Part shown: piece after piece, positions 22,263 to 34,082 of the stretch
Numbering within the stretch: the first letter of the stretch is position 1
Layout of the letters: every line of letters begins with the position of its first letter
Source of the DNA: Undaria pinnatifida
Taxonomy: Eukaryota > Sar > Phaeophyceae > Laminariales > Alariaceae
Reading direction: 5' to 3'
Assembly: GCA_012845835.1 (NCBI GenBank)
Contig: JABAKD010000007.1
Span: forward strand, 4,655,858 to 4,719,857
Length of the DNA stretch: 64,000 nt
Notes under the pieces: generated by a model
The model's input: only the letters and a program-made list of their open reading frames with translations
Told to the model about the DNA's origin: nothing
Database searches by the model: none
Program-made: the position numbers and the translations under genes

Positions 22263-22419
22263 ACCATCCACCGGTTTGACAACCCCTCGGTACTACTTGC
22301 CAGCCTGTTTAGCCACCGGGAACCACACCAACCTTTCTACCCCGAACAACAAAGAGGAGCTTGCCGTCAACTCCGCGTTGGCTGTAGGCACCGCGCTGCA
22401 GTCTACTGGGCATAGACGT

Positions 22420-23345
22420 TTATATACAGCTCAGATATGCTTTCGCTTTGCTGATCGCGGTTGGAACCGCCCTGGCCGAACCGGTCCCGGGTCGTCGGCC
22501 AGACATCATCCCGAGCATCATCAAGCTGAAAAGTTGCTCAGGATTTCCTTTCGATGTACGCCATATGCAAAAGTGAGACCTATTTTGGATAACCGTCTCA
22601 ACCATCTCGCTTTGTGCATTCTTGAGGGTCTTGGCACACAGCATGCGGTGGTCGGTGGGTTGTTGGTGATGAAAGCCAATGACCCGCATGAGGGTCTTGC
22701 GGTGGGCACTGTAGAGCACGGCGACGTGCTCCACGCCGAGGTTCCACGCCACACCTCCACTCAGCGGCATCTCCATCACCTCGGACGTAAGTATGCGAAC
22801 ATATAGCGTGGAACAACGCGGTCTCCATGTTCTACCGCTGCACTCACGCAAGTGGAACCCCTCGTTAGATTCCCGGCTCATAATGTCGTTGGTCTCGCTG
22901 ATACGACCGCACAATTGTCAAGCACAAGAATCTGAATTGCATGTTTATACCTTAAGCCCGCTACTTCGACGGCGAGCGGCGAGGTAAGGGGTGCCATGTT
23001 ATGTGTTCGCAGTAGCATGTTTTCTGTCTTCTTCTCGGACACCGTGAGACCTGCTGCTTCGAAGACGTGCGCAATTGCCGTCATCATCTTCGCAAGGGAT
23101 TCCGCCGATTTGGAGATAATGTCTACACCGTCGGCGTGGAGCATACGATGTAATGTGCTCATCATCTTCCCTAGCCTTGTCTAGTTGAACCTGATATCTC
23201 AGGACGTCTGGGTCCTCTCTGAAGCGTACTCTCACGCCGTGTGTCGCCCCGGTGCAGAAGAGTTTGAAGAGAAGCGGCGAGAGGAATCAAACTTGTCGCA
23301 ACCGTTGTGTGAGACGTCGAACCAATCTGAATACACACCGCCATC
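22420..23345 (-). pseudogene. Non-LTR retrotransposon (LINE) reverse transcriptase relic
   Basis: Three broken frames on the minus strand carry consecutive parts of a LINE reverse transcriptase. SDWFDVS at ~23330-23310 corresponds to the strand before the QG...SPLLFN motif. HADGVDIISKS at ~23138-23105 is the degraded catalytic box: family members have YADD, here Asp-Asp is lost. It is followed by AAGLTVSEKKTENMLLR. ETNDIMSRE at ~22896 and EVMEMPL...NLGVEH at ~22779 belong to the thumb and downstream region seen in RTE-like elements. Frameshifts separate these pieces and the catalytic residues are changed, so it is dead. No 5' endonuclease domain could be found in the adjacent sequence. Confidence 0.82.
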
Positions 23346-23686
23346 AGTGTGCACGCGAGAAAACCAGTCCTGGGTCGACGAAGTCATGCGAATTCTAGAG
23401 GTCGGTACAAAACTTTCCCAGGGGGGGGATTGTCCTAGCGCGTCCGACATTTTGCATTCCGCGCACGGCAAACGATTTTTTGATCGAGTCATTATTGATC
23501 GTACCAGGAGAAAGCCGCACCGTTCCTCCGGGTGTGTCTTTGCGTCGTATAGGTAACTGTTGAGACGGGATGCGAAAACTGCCAAGAACCTTATTTTCGC
23601 CCGCAAGGGCAACACGTGAAATCCTCCGACGCGTGCTAAAATGGAGGTGTAGCATGTTTTCACGGTATTCCATAATTTGGAACCTT

Positions 23687-23838
23687 AAGACCTCTCCCAA
23701 AAACTATGTTTTGGTGATTAACCAAAACTGCCACCGGATGAAAAAATCCCGTGGACGAAGTAAACAACAAGAACCATGCAAAAATAGTGGTCGATTCCCA
23801 CCGAATTCGGGTTAAGGGGTCCCGTCATTCAGAAAAAG
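23687..23838 (-). mobile_element. MITE family A interior fragment (A13)
   Basis: AAGACCTCTCCCAAAAACTA, CACCGGATGAAAAAATCCCG, GAATTCGGGTTAAGGGGTCC and GTCATTCAGAAA match the reverse interior. Both termini are missing. Confidence 0.65.
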
Positions 23839-24672
23839 AGTAGATAAAAATTCCTTCCTCAATCGAGGCATGCATTGTCCAGGAATTGTTGCAATCCCAA
23901 GAATCCCTCTTTTCGTTAAGGACCTTGACTGCCACATTTTTCCATTGCTGGCTGACTTGTCCCGTTCTCTCCCCGGTTTTGGCAGTCGTGTATGTGGTGA
24001 GGGCATCGCATGTGTTCGGGCCCGTCGACGTTGCGCATTCTCGCCCGAAAGGACTATGGTCCCAATGCTTTCAAGTTCGGTGTGTTCGGCCATGGCTAGT
24101 CCATCACCAAGCGATTGGGTGAGTGATAGTCGTGCGAACAATTTGCTGATCTCGTTGGGTCAAATGATTTAGGCGATTGATTGTTCAGGAGGTTCAAGAA
24201 AAATGACGCCCGGCACCCTTCACGAACTTGTTGCTTCTCCCACAGCATCGTGTCGTCCTCAGCCACGGTGAGAACTTCTCACCTATCATCGCCTCCTGAC
24301 ATTTCTACCCGACCATGTCTATAAAGCACCTATTGAAGCTCCGCTTATCAGTGTCGGCGTGAAATATCTCCGTTTCAGCAACAGCATGATCTTCAGGGTA
24401 CGACAAGGGGAGGGGGGGAGGGAAGGAGGCCGTCGTGGAGGCAATATCACGATTCGTTTTATTAAGTCGATTTGTGTATGCGTACCTCTCACCCCCCCAA
24501 TGCTCTCGATGCATTTTTTTTTTGTCTTTTAAAACGCTTGGAGTATGTATGGGCTGTGATCGACGCTGATGGAAATGACGCTTGCACGATGTTGTTGGAC
24601 GGACCCAAAACAGCGAGAGCCAGAGCTAGCTTCGTGTTGGTTCCAGCTTTCGACGTCCGTCCCAGCCGTCAT
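23839..24672. other. Intergenic, no supported feature
   Basis: Between a family A fragment and MITE A4. Nothing recognised. Confidence 0.45.
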
Positions 24673-24946
24673 GACCCATGCTACGATAGAGGTGCGCTAG
24701 TTTTTTTTTTCTCTGATGCTACCCCTCATTTTGGGAGCTCAAGACATGTCCCTCCAAAAACTTGACGTGGAAAAAAAAAACACAACCACTCGTACCGGAT
24801 AAAAAATCTCATGCGTGACTTAGGTGCACAACGAGAATCAAGAAAAAAAAAAACGGTATCTTTCTGACAGTAATGGGTTAAGCAGTCCCGTTTTATCTGA
24901 AACGAGAATGGCAAAAAGTTCTTCCTCTATCATCGTAGAACGCGTC
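24673..24946 (-). mobile_element. MITE family A, copy A4
   Basis: Ends CATGCTACGATAGAGGTGC and ATCGTAGAACGCGTC. The interior reads as the reverse of the family: GGGAGCTCAAGACATGTCCC, ACCGGATAAAAAATC, GGGTTAAGCAGTCCCGTT. Confidence 0.82.
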
Positions 24947-24988
24947 CTAACCGTACCACGGGTCGGCGATTTTGAAGTAGAGACCGAT

Positions 24989-25278
24989 CCTACGATCGGG
25001 GGGGATTGTTGTTTTTGGTCCCTTTGTTGCAGTGGCTGGGGGACACTGGCGCGAGTGACCGCCCTCTTCCTCGCGGTCGAAGGTTCTTCATGGTACTGTA
25101 CAATTTTTCAATATGAATCCCTAAAGGGATGTTATGGTTAGCTATATAGATGCTGCGCCAAAACGAATCGCCTAGGCTAACTTGTTGTTATCATTGAAGT
25201 ACAGAGTCACTCGCGTGCAAGTGGCTCACACCAGGTATTGAACAATTGGGGGTACCCCGGGCGTATACTAGCCTAGCC
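24989..25278. mobile_element. MITE family B, copy B2
   Basis: Contains both family hairpin regions, a diverged GGxCACTxGCGCGAGTGACC and GAGTCACTCGCGTGCAAGTG. It ends GGGGGTACCCC...TAGCCTAGCC. It lies between a family A and a family C MITE. Confidence 0.68.
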
Positions 25279-25304
25279 TTGGTGTGCTGTTGGAGAGTTT
25301 TTCC

Positions 25305-25539
25305 ACGGTACGGGTCCCCCCCCCCCCCCCATTTTTCTGTAACGACATCGCCGGTTTTTGGAAACTACCCTCCTGCCGTGTATCTCTTCAAGTGCGGTGC
25401 GCCACGCAATCCCGACGTCATCGTTCGGTAGTCCTTGGCAAAAGCAAAACATGTACCTGGTATGAGGACTTTGTTTTAATGGCATGCTTTCTCGTGTCGA
25501 GCAATCATGAGACGTTCGCTCTAGAAAACCGTTAGTTTT

Positions 25540-25577
<38 letters not shown>

Positions 25578-25583
25578 CGTAGG
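25305..25583. mobile_element. MITE family C, copy 2, with a 36-nt poly(G) tract
   Basis: Shares the internal sequence of the 777-1012 element (TTTTTCTGTAACGACATCGCC, a TCGTTCGxTxGTCCTT block and a CGTGTCGAGxA block) and similar inverted ends. The terminal C/G run has expanded to about 14 C at the left and 36 G (25541-25576) at the right. Confidence 0.72.
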
Positions 25584-25779
25584 ATCGGTCCAGGGACAAC
25601 CTGAAACCAGGTATATAAACGAGGGGTATGGATGGCGCATGGCAAGTGCAGCTAGATGAGCAGCCGACACGCGGGGACAAGAATGGATTAAAAAAACGAA
25701 GCGTGAATACATTAAAACAATGATCAATACACTCCACCTGCCATATCGAATATTATGTCGAAGATCATACCAGGTACAA

Positions 25780-25990
25780 GTACTTGCCAGCCGTGTGTGA
25801 TACTCCGATCGCGCGTGTAAGTTTCTATGTGCGTCCTCATTAAAGATGTAGGTCGGCGATTTCCCTAGAACTAGCGTGTACCAGCGTCAACTGGGTGCTC
25901 TTAATCAATCTGTGCACGGACGCGGATACTACAAAAAAACGTTCTTGAGGGGGGCAAAAACTGACGGGTGGGTGTGGAATGCACCATTTA
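25780..25990 (+). repeat. Diverged family D module
   Basis: CCAGCCGTGTGTGATACTCC, TAGGTCGGCGATTTCCCTAG and TTCTTGAGGGGGGCAAAAAC show a degenerate D end-plus-first-module directly before the array. Confidence 0.6.
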
Positions 25991-25994
25991 AATA

Positions 25995-28140
25995 TATATA
26001 TATATTATAAAAAATGAAAATACACTCCAGCTGTGACATCGAAGATTTCGTCGAAACTCATCTTTGCAAGCTGTGTGTGATACTCCGATCGCGCGCATTA
26101 CGAGTTGTGTGTCCGCATCAACGATATAGGTCGGCGACTCCCCTTACAACTACAGTGTAGCTATCAGGGTCAACAGGATGATTTTAGTCAGTCTGTGCGC
26201 GGAAACTATAAAACCCGTTTCTGAGGGGGACAAAATCTGACAGCTGTGAAGGGAAATCTAACCTTTGATCAAGTGAATCTTGTAAGTCGAATAACCGGTG
26301 AGGGGGTGGGGTGGAGTTTTGAAGGACGTGGGGGCCTGGTTTTGATCAAAAGCGAGCGGGTTTGGAGGAGGGGGGGGGGGGGGGGGGAAGGGCGCAATTT
26401 GTGCATGTAAGCTATAAATCCTTTCGAGGGGATAAATCTGACGGTTTTGGCATCAGTAAATTATTGGGGGCGGGGGGGAAGGCGGGCGGGGGGGGCAGCT
26501 CAATATGTGCCTGGAAACTATACATTATTTTGAGGGGATAAATGTGACGGTTTTGGAAATAATACATCAGTTTATCATGTATATCCTGGGGTAAGTCGTA
26601 CAATCATTGAGTAAAGAGAGGGTGGGGTGTTCGAGGGGGTGGGGTTGGGATGGGTTGGGGGGGTGGTGGGGGGTGTGGGGGCGAGGGGGGGGAGGAAGGG
26701 CTTTAGGTGAGGGGTTTGTTATACGTGTGGTGCTATGTCTGGGCGATGGTGCGGGTGATGGGGAAAAAGGGGGCGTTCGAGGCAGGGGGGGGGGGGGGGA
26801 ACACAGCGGCATGGATGGCTCTCGAAAGATAATGAGGTGATATCCTGTGCGTGAAGCGTTTATTAATGTGGCGGATTTCGATATTTGGTGGGGCGTTTGA
26901 GTAAGGGAGAGCAAAAGGGCGGGGGGGGGGGGGGGGGGGGGGGGATTTTTTAGGAGGTTTAGGTCACAAATAATATTCAAATACACTTCGGCTGTGAGAT
27001 CAAAGATATGTAGCAGCTTGTTATACGCGTGGTATATATATACCATATTATAAAAAATGAAAATACACTCCAGCTGTGAGATCGAAGATTTCGTCGAAAC
27101 TCATCTTTGCAAGCTGTGTGTGATACTCCGATCGCGCGCATTACGAGTTGTGTGTCCTCATTGAGGATATAGGTCGGCGACTCCCCTTACAACTACAGTG
27201 TAGCTATCAGGGTCAACGGGATGATTTTAGTCAGTCTGTGCGCGGACACTATAAAACCTGTTTCTGAGGGGGACAAAATCTGACAGCTGTGAAGGGAAAT
27301 CTAACCTTTGATCAAGTGAATCTTGTAAGTCGAGTAACCGGTGAGGAGGTGGGGCGGAGTTTTGAAGGACGTGGGGGCCTGGTTTTGATCAAAAGCGAGC
27401 GGGTTGGAGGAGGGGGGGGGGGGGGGAAAGGGCGCAATTTGTGCATGTAAGCTATAAATCCTTTCGAGGGGATAAATCTGACTGTTTTGGCATCAGTAAA
27501 TTATTGGGGGCGGGGAGGGGGGGTTGGGGCGGGGGGGGGGGGGGGGCGGGGGGGGGGGGGGGGGCGGGGGGGGGGGGGGGGCGGGGGGGGCAGCTCAATA
27601 TGTGCCTGGGAACTATACATTATTTTTAGGGGATAAATGTGACGGTTTTGGATATAATACATCAGTTTATCATGTATATCCTGGGGTAAGTCGTACAATC
27701 AGTGAGTAAAGAGAGGGTGGGGTGTTCGAGGGGGTGGGGTTGGGATGGGTTGGGGGGGTGGTGGGGGGTGTGGGGGCGAGGGGGGGGGCGGGGGGGGGAG
27801 GAAGGGCTTTAGGTGAGGGGTTTGTTATACGTGTGGTGCTAGGTCTAGGCGGTGGTGCGGGTGATGGGGAAAAAGGGGGCGTTCGAGGCGGGGGGGGGGG
27901 GGGGAACACAGCGGCATGGATGGCTCTCGAAAGATAATGAGGTGATATCCTGTGCGTGAAGTGTTTATTAATGTGGCGGATTTCGATATTTCGTGGGGCG
28001 TTTGAGTAAGGGAGACCAAAAGGGGGGGGGGGGGGGGGGGGGGATTATTTAGGAGGTTTGGGTCACAAATAATATTCAAATACACTTCGGCTGTGAGATC
28101 AAAGATATGTAGCAGATTGTTATACGCGTGGTGCTAGGTC
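25995..28140 (+). repeat. Family D array, two ~1.05-kb higher-order units
   Basis: Units start at ~25995 and ~27045 with TATTATAAAAAATGAAAATA followed by CACTCCAGCTGTGA. Each contains about six related modules of ~100-250 bp. Recurrent words are GGAAACTATAAA, GAGGGGxxAAATCTGAC, TGCTAGGTCTAGGCGAT, CATGGATGGCTCTCGAA and GGTTTAGGTCACAAATAA. Nearly every module ends in a poly(G) run of about 8-25 nt. Glycine- and proline-rich ORFs here are products of the G runs, not genes. Confidence 0.85.
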
Positions 28141-28421
28141 TAGGCGATCGTGCAGGTGGTCGGAAAAGAGGGGGCGTTGGAGGAGGTGGGGGGGGGGGGA
28201 GGAAGGTCTTTAGGTGAGGGGTTTGTTATACGTGTGGTGGTAGGTCTAGGCGATGGTGCGGGTGATGGGGAAGGAGGGGGCGTTCGAGGCGGGGGGGGGG
28301 GGGGGGCACACCTCGGCATGGATGGCTCTCGAAAGATAATGAGGTGATATCCTGTGCGTGAAGTGTTCATTAATGTGGCGGATTTCGATATTTGGTGGGA
28401 CGTTTGAGTAAGGGAGAGCAA

Positions 28422-28454
<33 letters not shown>

Positions 28455-29239
28455 AATTTTTAGGAGGTTTAGGTCACAAATAATATTTAAATACACTTCG
28501 GCTGTGGGATCAAAGATATGTAGCAGCTTGTTTTACGCGTGGTGCTAGGTCTAGGCGATCGTGCAGGTGGTCGGAAAAGAGGGGGCGTTGGAGGGGGGGG
28601 GGGGGGGGGGGGGAGGAATGGCTTTAGGTGAGGGGTTTGTTATACGTGTGTTACTAGGTCTAGGCGATGGTGCGGGTGATGGGGAAGGAGGGGGCGTTCG
28701 AGGAAGGGGGGGGGGGGCACACCTCGGCATGGATGACTCTCGAACGATTATGCGGTGATATCCTGTGCGTGAGGTGTTTATTAATGTGGCGGATTTCGAT
28801 ATTTGGTGGGGTGTTTGAGTAAAGGAGAGCAAGAGGGAGGGGGGGGGGGGGGGGGGGGAGATTTTTTAGGAGGTTTAGGTCACAAATAATATTCAAATAC
28901 ACTTCGGCTGTGGGATCAAAGATTTGTAGCAGCTTGTTTTACGCGTGGTGCTAGGTCTAGGCGATCGTGCAGGTGGTCGGAAAAGAGGGGGCGTTGGAGG
29001 GGGGGGGGGGGGGGGGAGGAAGGGCTTTAGGTGAGGGGTTTGTTATACGTGTGGTACTAGGTCTTGGCGATGGTGCGGGTGATGGGGAAGGAGGGGGCGT
29101 TCGAGGAGGGGGGGGGGGGGGGGCACACCTCGGCATGGATGGCTCTCGAACGATAATGAGGTGATATCCTGTGCGTGAAGTGTTCATTAATGTGGCGGAT
29201 TTCGATTTTTCGTGGGGCGTTTGAGGTAAAGGAGAGCAA

Positions 29240-29279
<40 letters not shown>

Positions 29280-31050
29280 TTTTTCAGGAGGTTTAGGTCA
29301 CAAATAATATTCAAATACACTTCGGCTGTGGGATCAAAGATATGTAGCAGCTTGTTTTACGCCTGGTGCTAGGTCTAGGCGATCGTGCAGGTGGTCGGAA
29401 AAGAGGGGGCGTTGGAGGGGGGGGGGGGGGGGGGAGGAAGGGCTTTAGGTGAGGGGTTTGTTATACGTGTGTTACTAGGTCTAGGCGATGGTGCGGGTGA
29501 TGGGGAAGGAGGGGGCGTTCGAGGAGGGGGGGGGGGGGGGGACACCTCGGCATGGATGGCTCTCGAACGATTATGCGGTGATATCCTGTGCGTGAGGTGT
29601 TTATTAATGTGGCGGATTTCGATATTTGGTGGGGTGTTTGAGTAAAGGAGAGCAAGAGGGAGGGGGGGGGGGGGGGGGGGAGATTTTTTAGGAGGTTTAG
29701 GTCACAAATAATATTCAAATACACTTCGGCTGTGGGATCAAAGATTTGTAGCAGCTTGTTTTACGCGTGGTGCTAGGTCTAGGCGATCGTGCAGGTGGTC
29801 GGAAAAGAGGGGGCGTTGGAGGGGGGGGGGGGGGGGAAGGAAGGTCTTTAGGTGAGGGGTTTGTTATACGTGTGGTACTAGGTCTTGGCGATGGTGCGGG
29901 TGATGGGGAAGGAGGGGGCGTTCGAGGAGGGGGGGGGGGGGGGGCACACCTCGGCATGGATGGCTCTCGAACGATAATGAGGTGATATCCTGTGCGTGAA
30001 GTGTTTATTAATGTGGCGGATTTCGATTTTTCGTGGGGCGTTTGAGTAAAGGAGAGCAAGAGGGGGGGGGGGGGGGGGGGGGGGGGGGATTTTTTAGGAG
30101 GTTTAGGTCACAAAAATTTTTCAAATACACTTCGGCTGTGGGATCAAAATATGTAGCAGCTTGTTTTACGCCTGGTGCTAGGTCTAGGCGATCGTGCAGG
30201 TGGTCGGAAAAGAGGGGGCGTTGGAGGGGGGGGAGGGGGGGGGGAGGAAGGGCTTTAGGTGAGGGGTTTGTTATACGTGTGTTACTAGGTCTAGGCGATG
30301 GTGCGGGTGATGGGAAGGAGGGGGCGTTCGAGGAGGGGGGGGGGGGGGGCACACCTCGGCATGGATGACTCTCGAACGATAATGAGGTGATATCCTGTGC
30401 GTGAAGTGTTTATTAATGTGGCGGATTTCGATATTTGGTGGGGTGTTTGAGTAAAGGAGAGCAAGAGGGAGGGGGGGGGGGGGGGGGGGGGGGAGATTTT
30501 TTAGGAGGTTTAGGTCACAAATAATATTCAAATACACTTCGGCTGTGGGATCAAAGATTTGTAGCAGCTTGTTTTACGCGTGGTGCTAGGTCTAGGCGAT
30601 CGTGCAGGTGGTCGGAAAAGATGGGGCGTTGGAGGGGGGGGGGGGGGGGGGGAGGAAGGTCTTTAGGTGAGGGGTTTGTTATACGTGTGGTACTAGGTCT
30701 AGGCGATGGTGCGGGTGATGGGGAAGGAGGGGGCGTTCGAGGAGGGGGGGGGGGGCACACCTCGGCATGGATGGCTCTCGAACGATAATGAGGTGATATC
30801 CTGTGCGTGAATTTTTTTTTAATGTGGCGGATTTCGATATTTGGTGGGGCGTTTGAGTAAAGGAGAGCAAGAGGGGGGGGGGGGGGGGGGGGGGGGGGGA
30901 TTTTTTAGGAGGTTTAGGTCACAAATAATATTCAAATACACTTCGGCTGTGGGATCAAAGATATGTAGCAGCTTGTTTTACGCCTGGTGCTAGGTCTAGG
31001 CGATCGTGCAGGTGGTCGGAAAAGAGGGGGCGTTGGAGGGGGGGGGGGGG
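28141..31050 (+). repeat. Family D tandem array, ~408-bp units
   Basis: The landmark AGGTTTAGGTCACA (GGTTTGGG in the first) occurs at about 28050, 28460, 28868, 29286, 29688, 30096, 30504 and 30906, giving spacings of ~402-418 bp. Most of that variation is in the lengths of three poly(G) tracts per unit. The unit consists of the last three modules of the ~1.05-kb repeat. Confidence 0.87.
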
Positions 31051-31760
31051 GGTGGGGTTGGGGGTAAAATAATTGAAAACTCGTCATGGATGGTCAGAAT
31101 AATAACGACGTGATATCAACTGCGTATAGGTGTTTATTACTCAGGCCGATTTTGATTGTGAGTGGGGCGTTTGGACAAACTAGGCGGAAGGGGGAGGGAA
31201 TCGGGGGACGGAGGGGCGGGGGGGAGGGTTGGGGGTATTTCATGAACAAGAGGGGTCAGTGGAGGGGGAGGGGAGGGGGGGGGGGGGTGGGGGGCGGGAC
31301 ATTTCAATATGTGCGCGGAAACTATAAATCCTCAAAGGGGACAAACCTGACGATTGAAGCAATAAGACATCCCTTTATATCATCTGGCTTGTAATGTTTA
31401 CTATTCTAGAAGGTTTGATGTTAGATGCAGCATGCAACCCAGTGTATAAGTGTAGTAAATAACGTGTTGTATATATGATGTGTATCCTGTCAGTCGTATG
31501 ACCGGTGACGTGTTGGAGGCAAATAAACGCGGGGTAGGTCGCTTTAATTAATATAAGAGCGTCCTGCACGAACGACAAAATAGTAGGTGTGCGATGGTGG
31601 GAGCGGTGGGCAAGGCGGTAAGGGGGGGGGGGGGGTTAAGTTTTAAAACCACATAATAATACAAGAATTATAGCTCTTACTGCATGGATGGGTGGCAAAC
31701 AAGTGAAGAGATGATATCACCAGTCGGGTGGTGCCAATAACTCTGTTCTCTCGCATTCGA
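31051..31760 (+). repeat. Degenerate family D tail
   Basis: CATGGATGGTCAGAATAATA, GGAAACTATAAATCC, a G-rich tract at 31250-31300 and GCATGGATGGGTGGC show decayed D modules leading out of the array. Confidence 0.6.
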
Positions 31761-33364
31761 TTTTTCTCAGAGCAACACACTACTACGAATATTCATTTCG
31801 GGACAAATTGTGCTTATTACTTACCAAATTATGCTTACTAAGCTCTCTCTCTGAGCCAGATACTCAAGCCAAATACAACCTGTTCTACTCGGCTGGGCTA
31901 TCAAAAACATCGACACACTCCTCACGATACATCCCCTTTAGTCTAAATAGTTAATCGAGAACTTTCTGGAGGAAAATAACTTCGTTTCTGCACCAGGCTC
32001 TCATCGTCATATTGGGCCGATAAAATCAGGTCTCTAGAGTTAACTCTAACAATGTTGTCCGTTGTTGGTCAGAACATGGCCCAAAAACTGAAGCATATTT
32101 GAGGATGATGTACATCATGTCGCCAGACGACGTGCCAAATTGGGTGAGCAGTCAAAGTACGACACTCCGCTGGTGGATAAGCGGAAAAAGTCAGGGAGTA
32201 CCCCGAGTTCTCACTACTACTACTGGGTGAGGTTAGATCTAACATCGCACGAGTGACTCTCTGCCTCTCGAACAAATGAACTTCACCTAGGTGAATGATT
32301 TTGGTGCAGCGTGGCTTACCATTCCGTCGCGGATTCACGTCGAAAAAGTTGAACAGCACGACAGAAGGCCTGTGAGCGCGTCGAACAGTGGGTCACTCAC
32401 GCGAGTGACTTCGAGGCACTGCAAAGAAAGGGCCCGAGAAACAACATGATAACCCTCACGTACATAACCGTGGCATTTTTTTTCTCAGAAACCCCTATGA
32501 AAAAGACGGTTTGTGAGCATCTCCTGACTCCTCTACTACTAGAGGTGAGTTTGGCCGTACCGTCGAGTAAATCGACCGAGAAACGCCGGCAAGTCCGCGG
32601 TGTTGACTAAGCTGAAGCGGCGAGGTTGACACCAACTCTGCGGTTTGCAGGTGGACAAAAACTGGTACACAAACGAAAGTGTACGGGGCTCGGGCGTTTT
32701 TTACCTGGATGTACAGGGCGATCTAAAACAAGAAGAAAAAAGAAAAAAAGGTTGTCTGATATCAGATTACAAATTCGGTTTTGAGCGCGCAAAAAAAAAC
32801 GTCTCGTATGAGTAGAATATAGTAGTAGAAGTTGGTCTGAGGATACGGCAAGGAAGGAACAAATTTTCTATGTTCGAGGTTCGACATATACGCGCGTATC
32901 GTTCCACCTCTTGATTGCGCTCTTCTACAAATATGAATCGAAAACGTATCTGCCATGCTCGGAACAAAGCAAAACACAAGTACCATTATAACAAAGTATA
33001 AATACCGTAATCGAACAAAATAAGCAATGTCTCCAACCTCCAACCCGCCGGTGTTCCGGTTGCTGCTACTTGTGGTACCGCAGCGTGTCCTACCGTTCGT
33101 TCGTATTGTTGAGCCACACCATTGACGAACCTTTGTTTTTTTGTTTTTCAGGGTGGGACTTTTACATGATATTTATCATATCACTTCGTACATCACTACA
33201 TCACTACTACTGCCTTCATCATTCATACTCCCGATCGATATATATATTATACCAAACCCGCCAATATAGTGGCGAAAAAAACTGATAACAAGGCCACCCC
33301 CTGGTAAAGAAAACTTTGCTACGCACTTGACCACAAGTACCAACAACCCTGACCAAGCCATCCA
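31761..33364. other. Intergenic, mostly empty
   Basis: GGGTCACTCACGCGAGTGAC at ~32389 resembles the first family B hairpin, but no other part of that MITE is evident. The rest shows short ORFs only. Confidence 0.4.
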
Positions 33365-34050
33365 TCCGCAAACCATCCACCATACATATGATGGAGCAGC
33401 ATAGTAATAGTGGAAACTACAGAAATAGGTTGATAAAATTAATTCGTACAATGTTAAATCTAGTTCAAAACTCCCCACCTAAAACAAAAATACCAACACC
33501 AATCATTACAGTTAGTGGAGAAAAACCTTATTTTTCAACCAAAGAAGAGGGCCCCTCCCATTCATTAAGAAAGAACGTACGCACGTCGTAAATTTCAAGT
33601 AAGTGTTGTACCAACGAGCAGCTTGAAAAAGTGAGTAATGACCCGAAATTCGTCGAACTCACGGCTGACGTCCTTAAAATATTTTCGTAAAACGTTGAGA
33701 GTTACTACAGCGTGTCAATTTGGAACAACCGTGGGTTCGTGTCCCACAGAATTTTTTTTTTGTATGATAGGTGGGGGTTGTAGCCGACTTTCATTCTCGA
33801 ATGCTGCATCAATATTTACATATTAGATACGAAGTACTTGGTAACCAACTAGTAATACATTCTATTCGTACTCCTTCCCATATTAAAGCGGAGAAAAAAC
33901 GAAATAAACCATCTACCATACATTTGATTGATAAAGCAGTACAGTGGAAACTACAGTAACATATCGTATTAAAAAAAGATGTGATGTTAGATCTAGCTCA
34001 AAATTCCCCACCTAAATAAAAAATACCAACACCAACCATTATAGTGGGGA
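33365..34050 (+). repeat. Pair of ~160-bp direct repeats flanking a unique segment
   Basis: 33365-33535 and 33899-34050 share ACCATxCACCATACAT, CAGTGGAAACTACAG, CCCCACCTAAA and ATACCAACACCAA. The segment between them includes a family G repeat. Low-identity, old. Confidence 0.55.
33545..33705 (+). repeat. Family G dispersed repeat, copy 1
   Basis: GGGCCCCTCCCATT, AATTTCAAGTAAGTGTTGTA and TGACCCGAAATTCGTCGAAC followed by ACGGCTGACG. Similar copies occur at 35480-35610 and 38705-38880. AT-rich, non-coding. Confidence 0.6.
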
Positions 34051-34082
34051 AAAAAGAAAACATATCTTAGTCGAGTCTATTA

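Noticed and set aside
28050-31050. CRISPR-like array
   Set aside because: Regular spacing, but the repeats are ~400 bp with no unique spacers and no cas genes, in a eukaryotic context.
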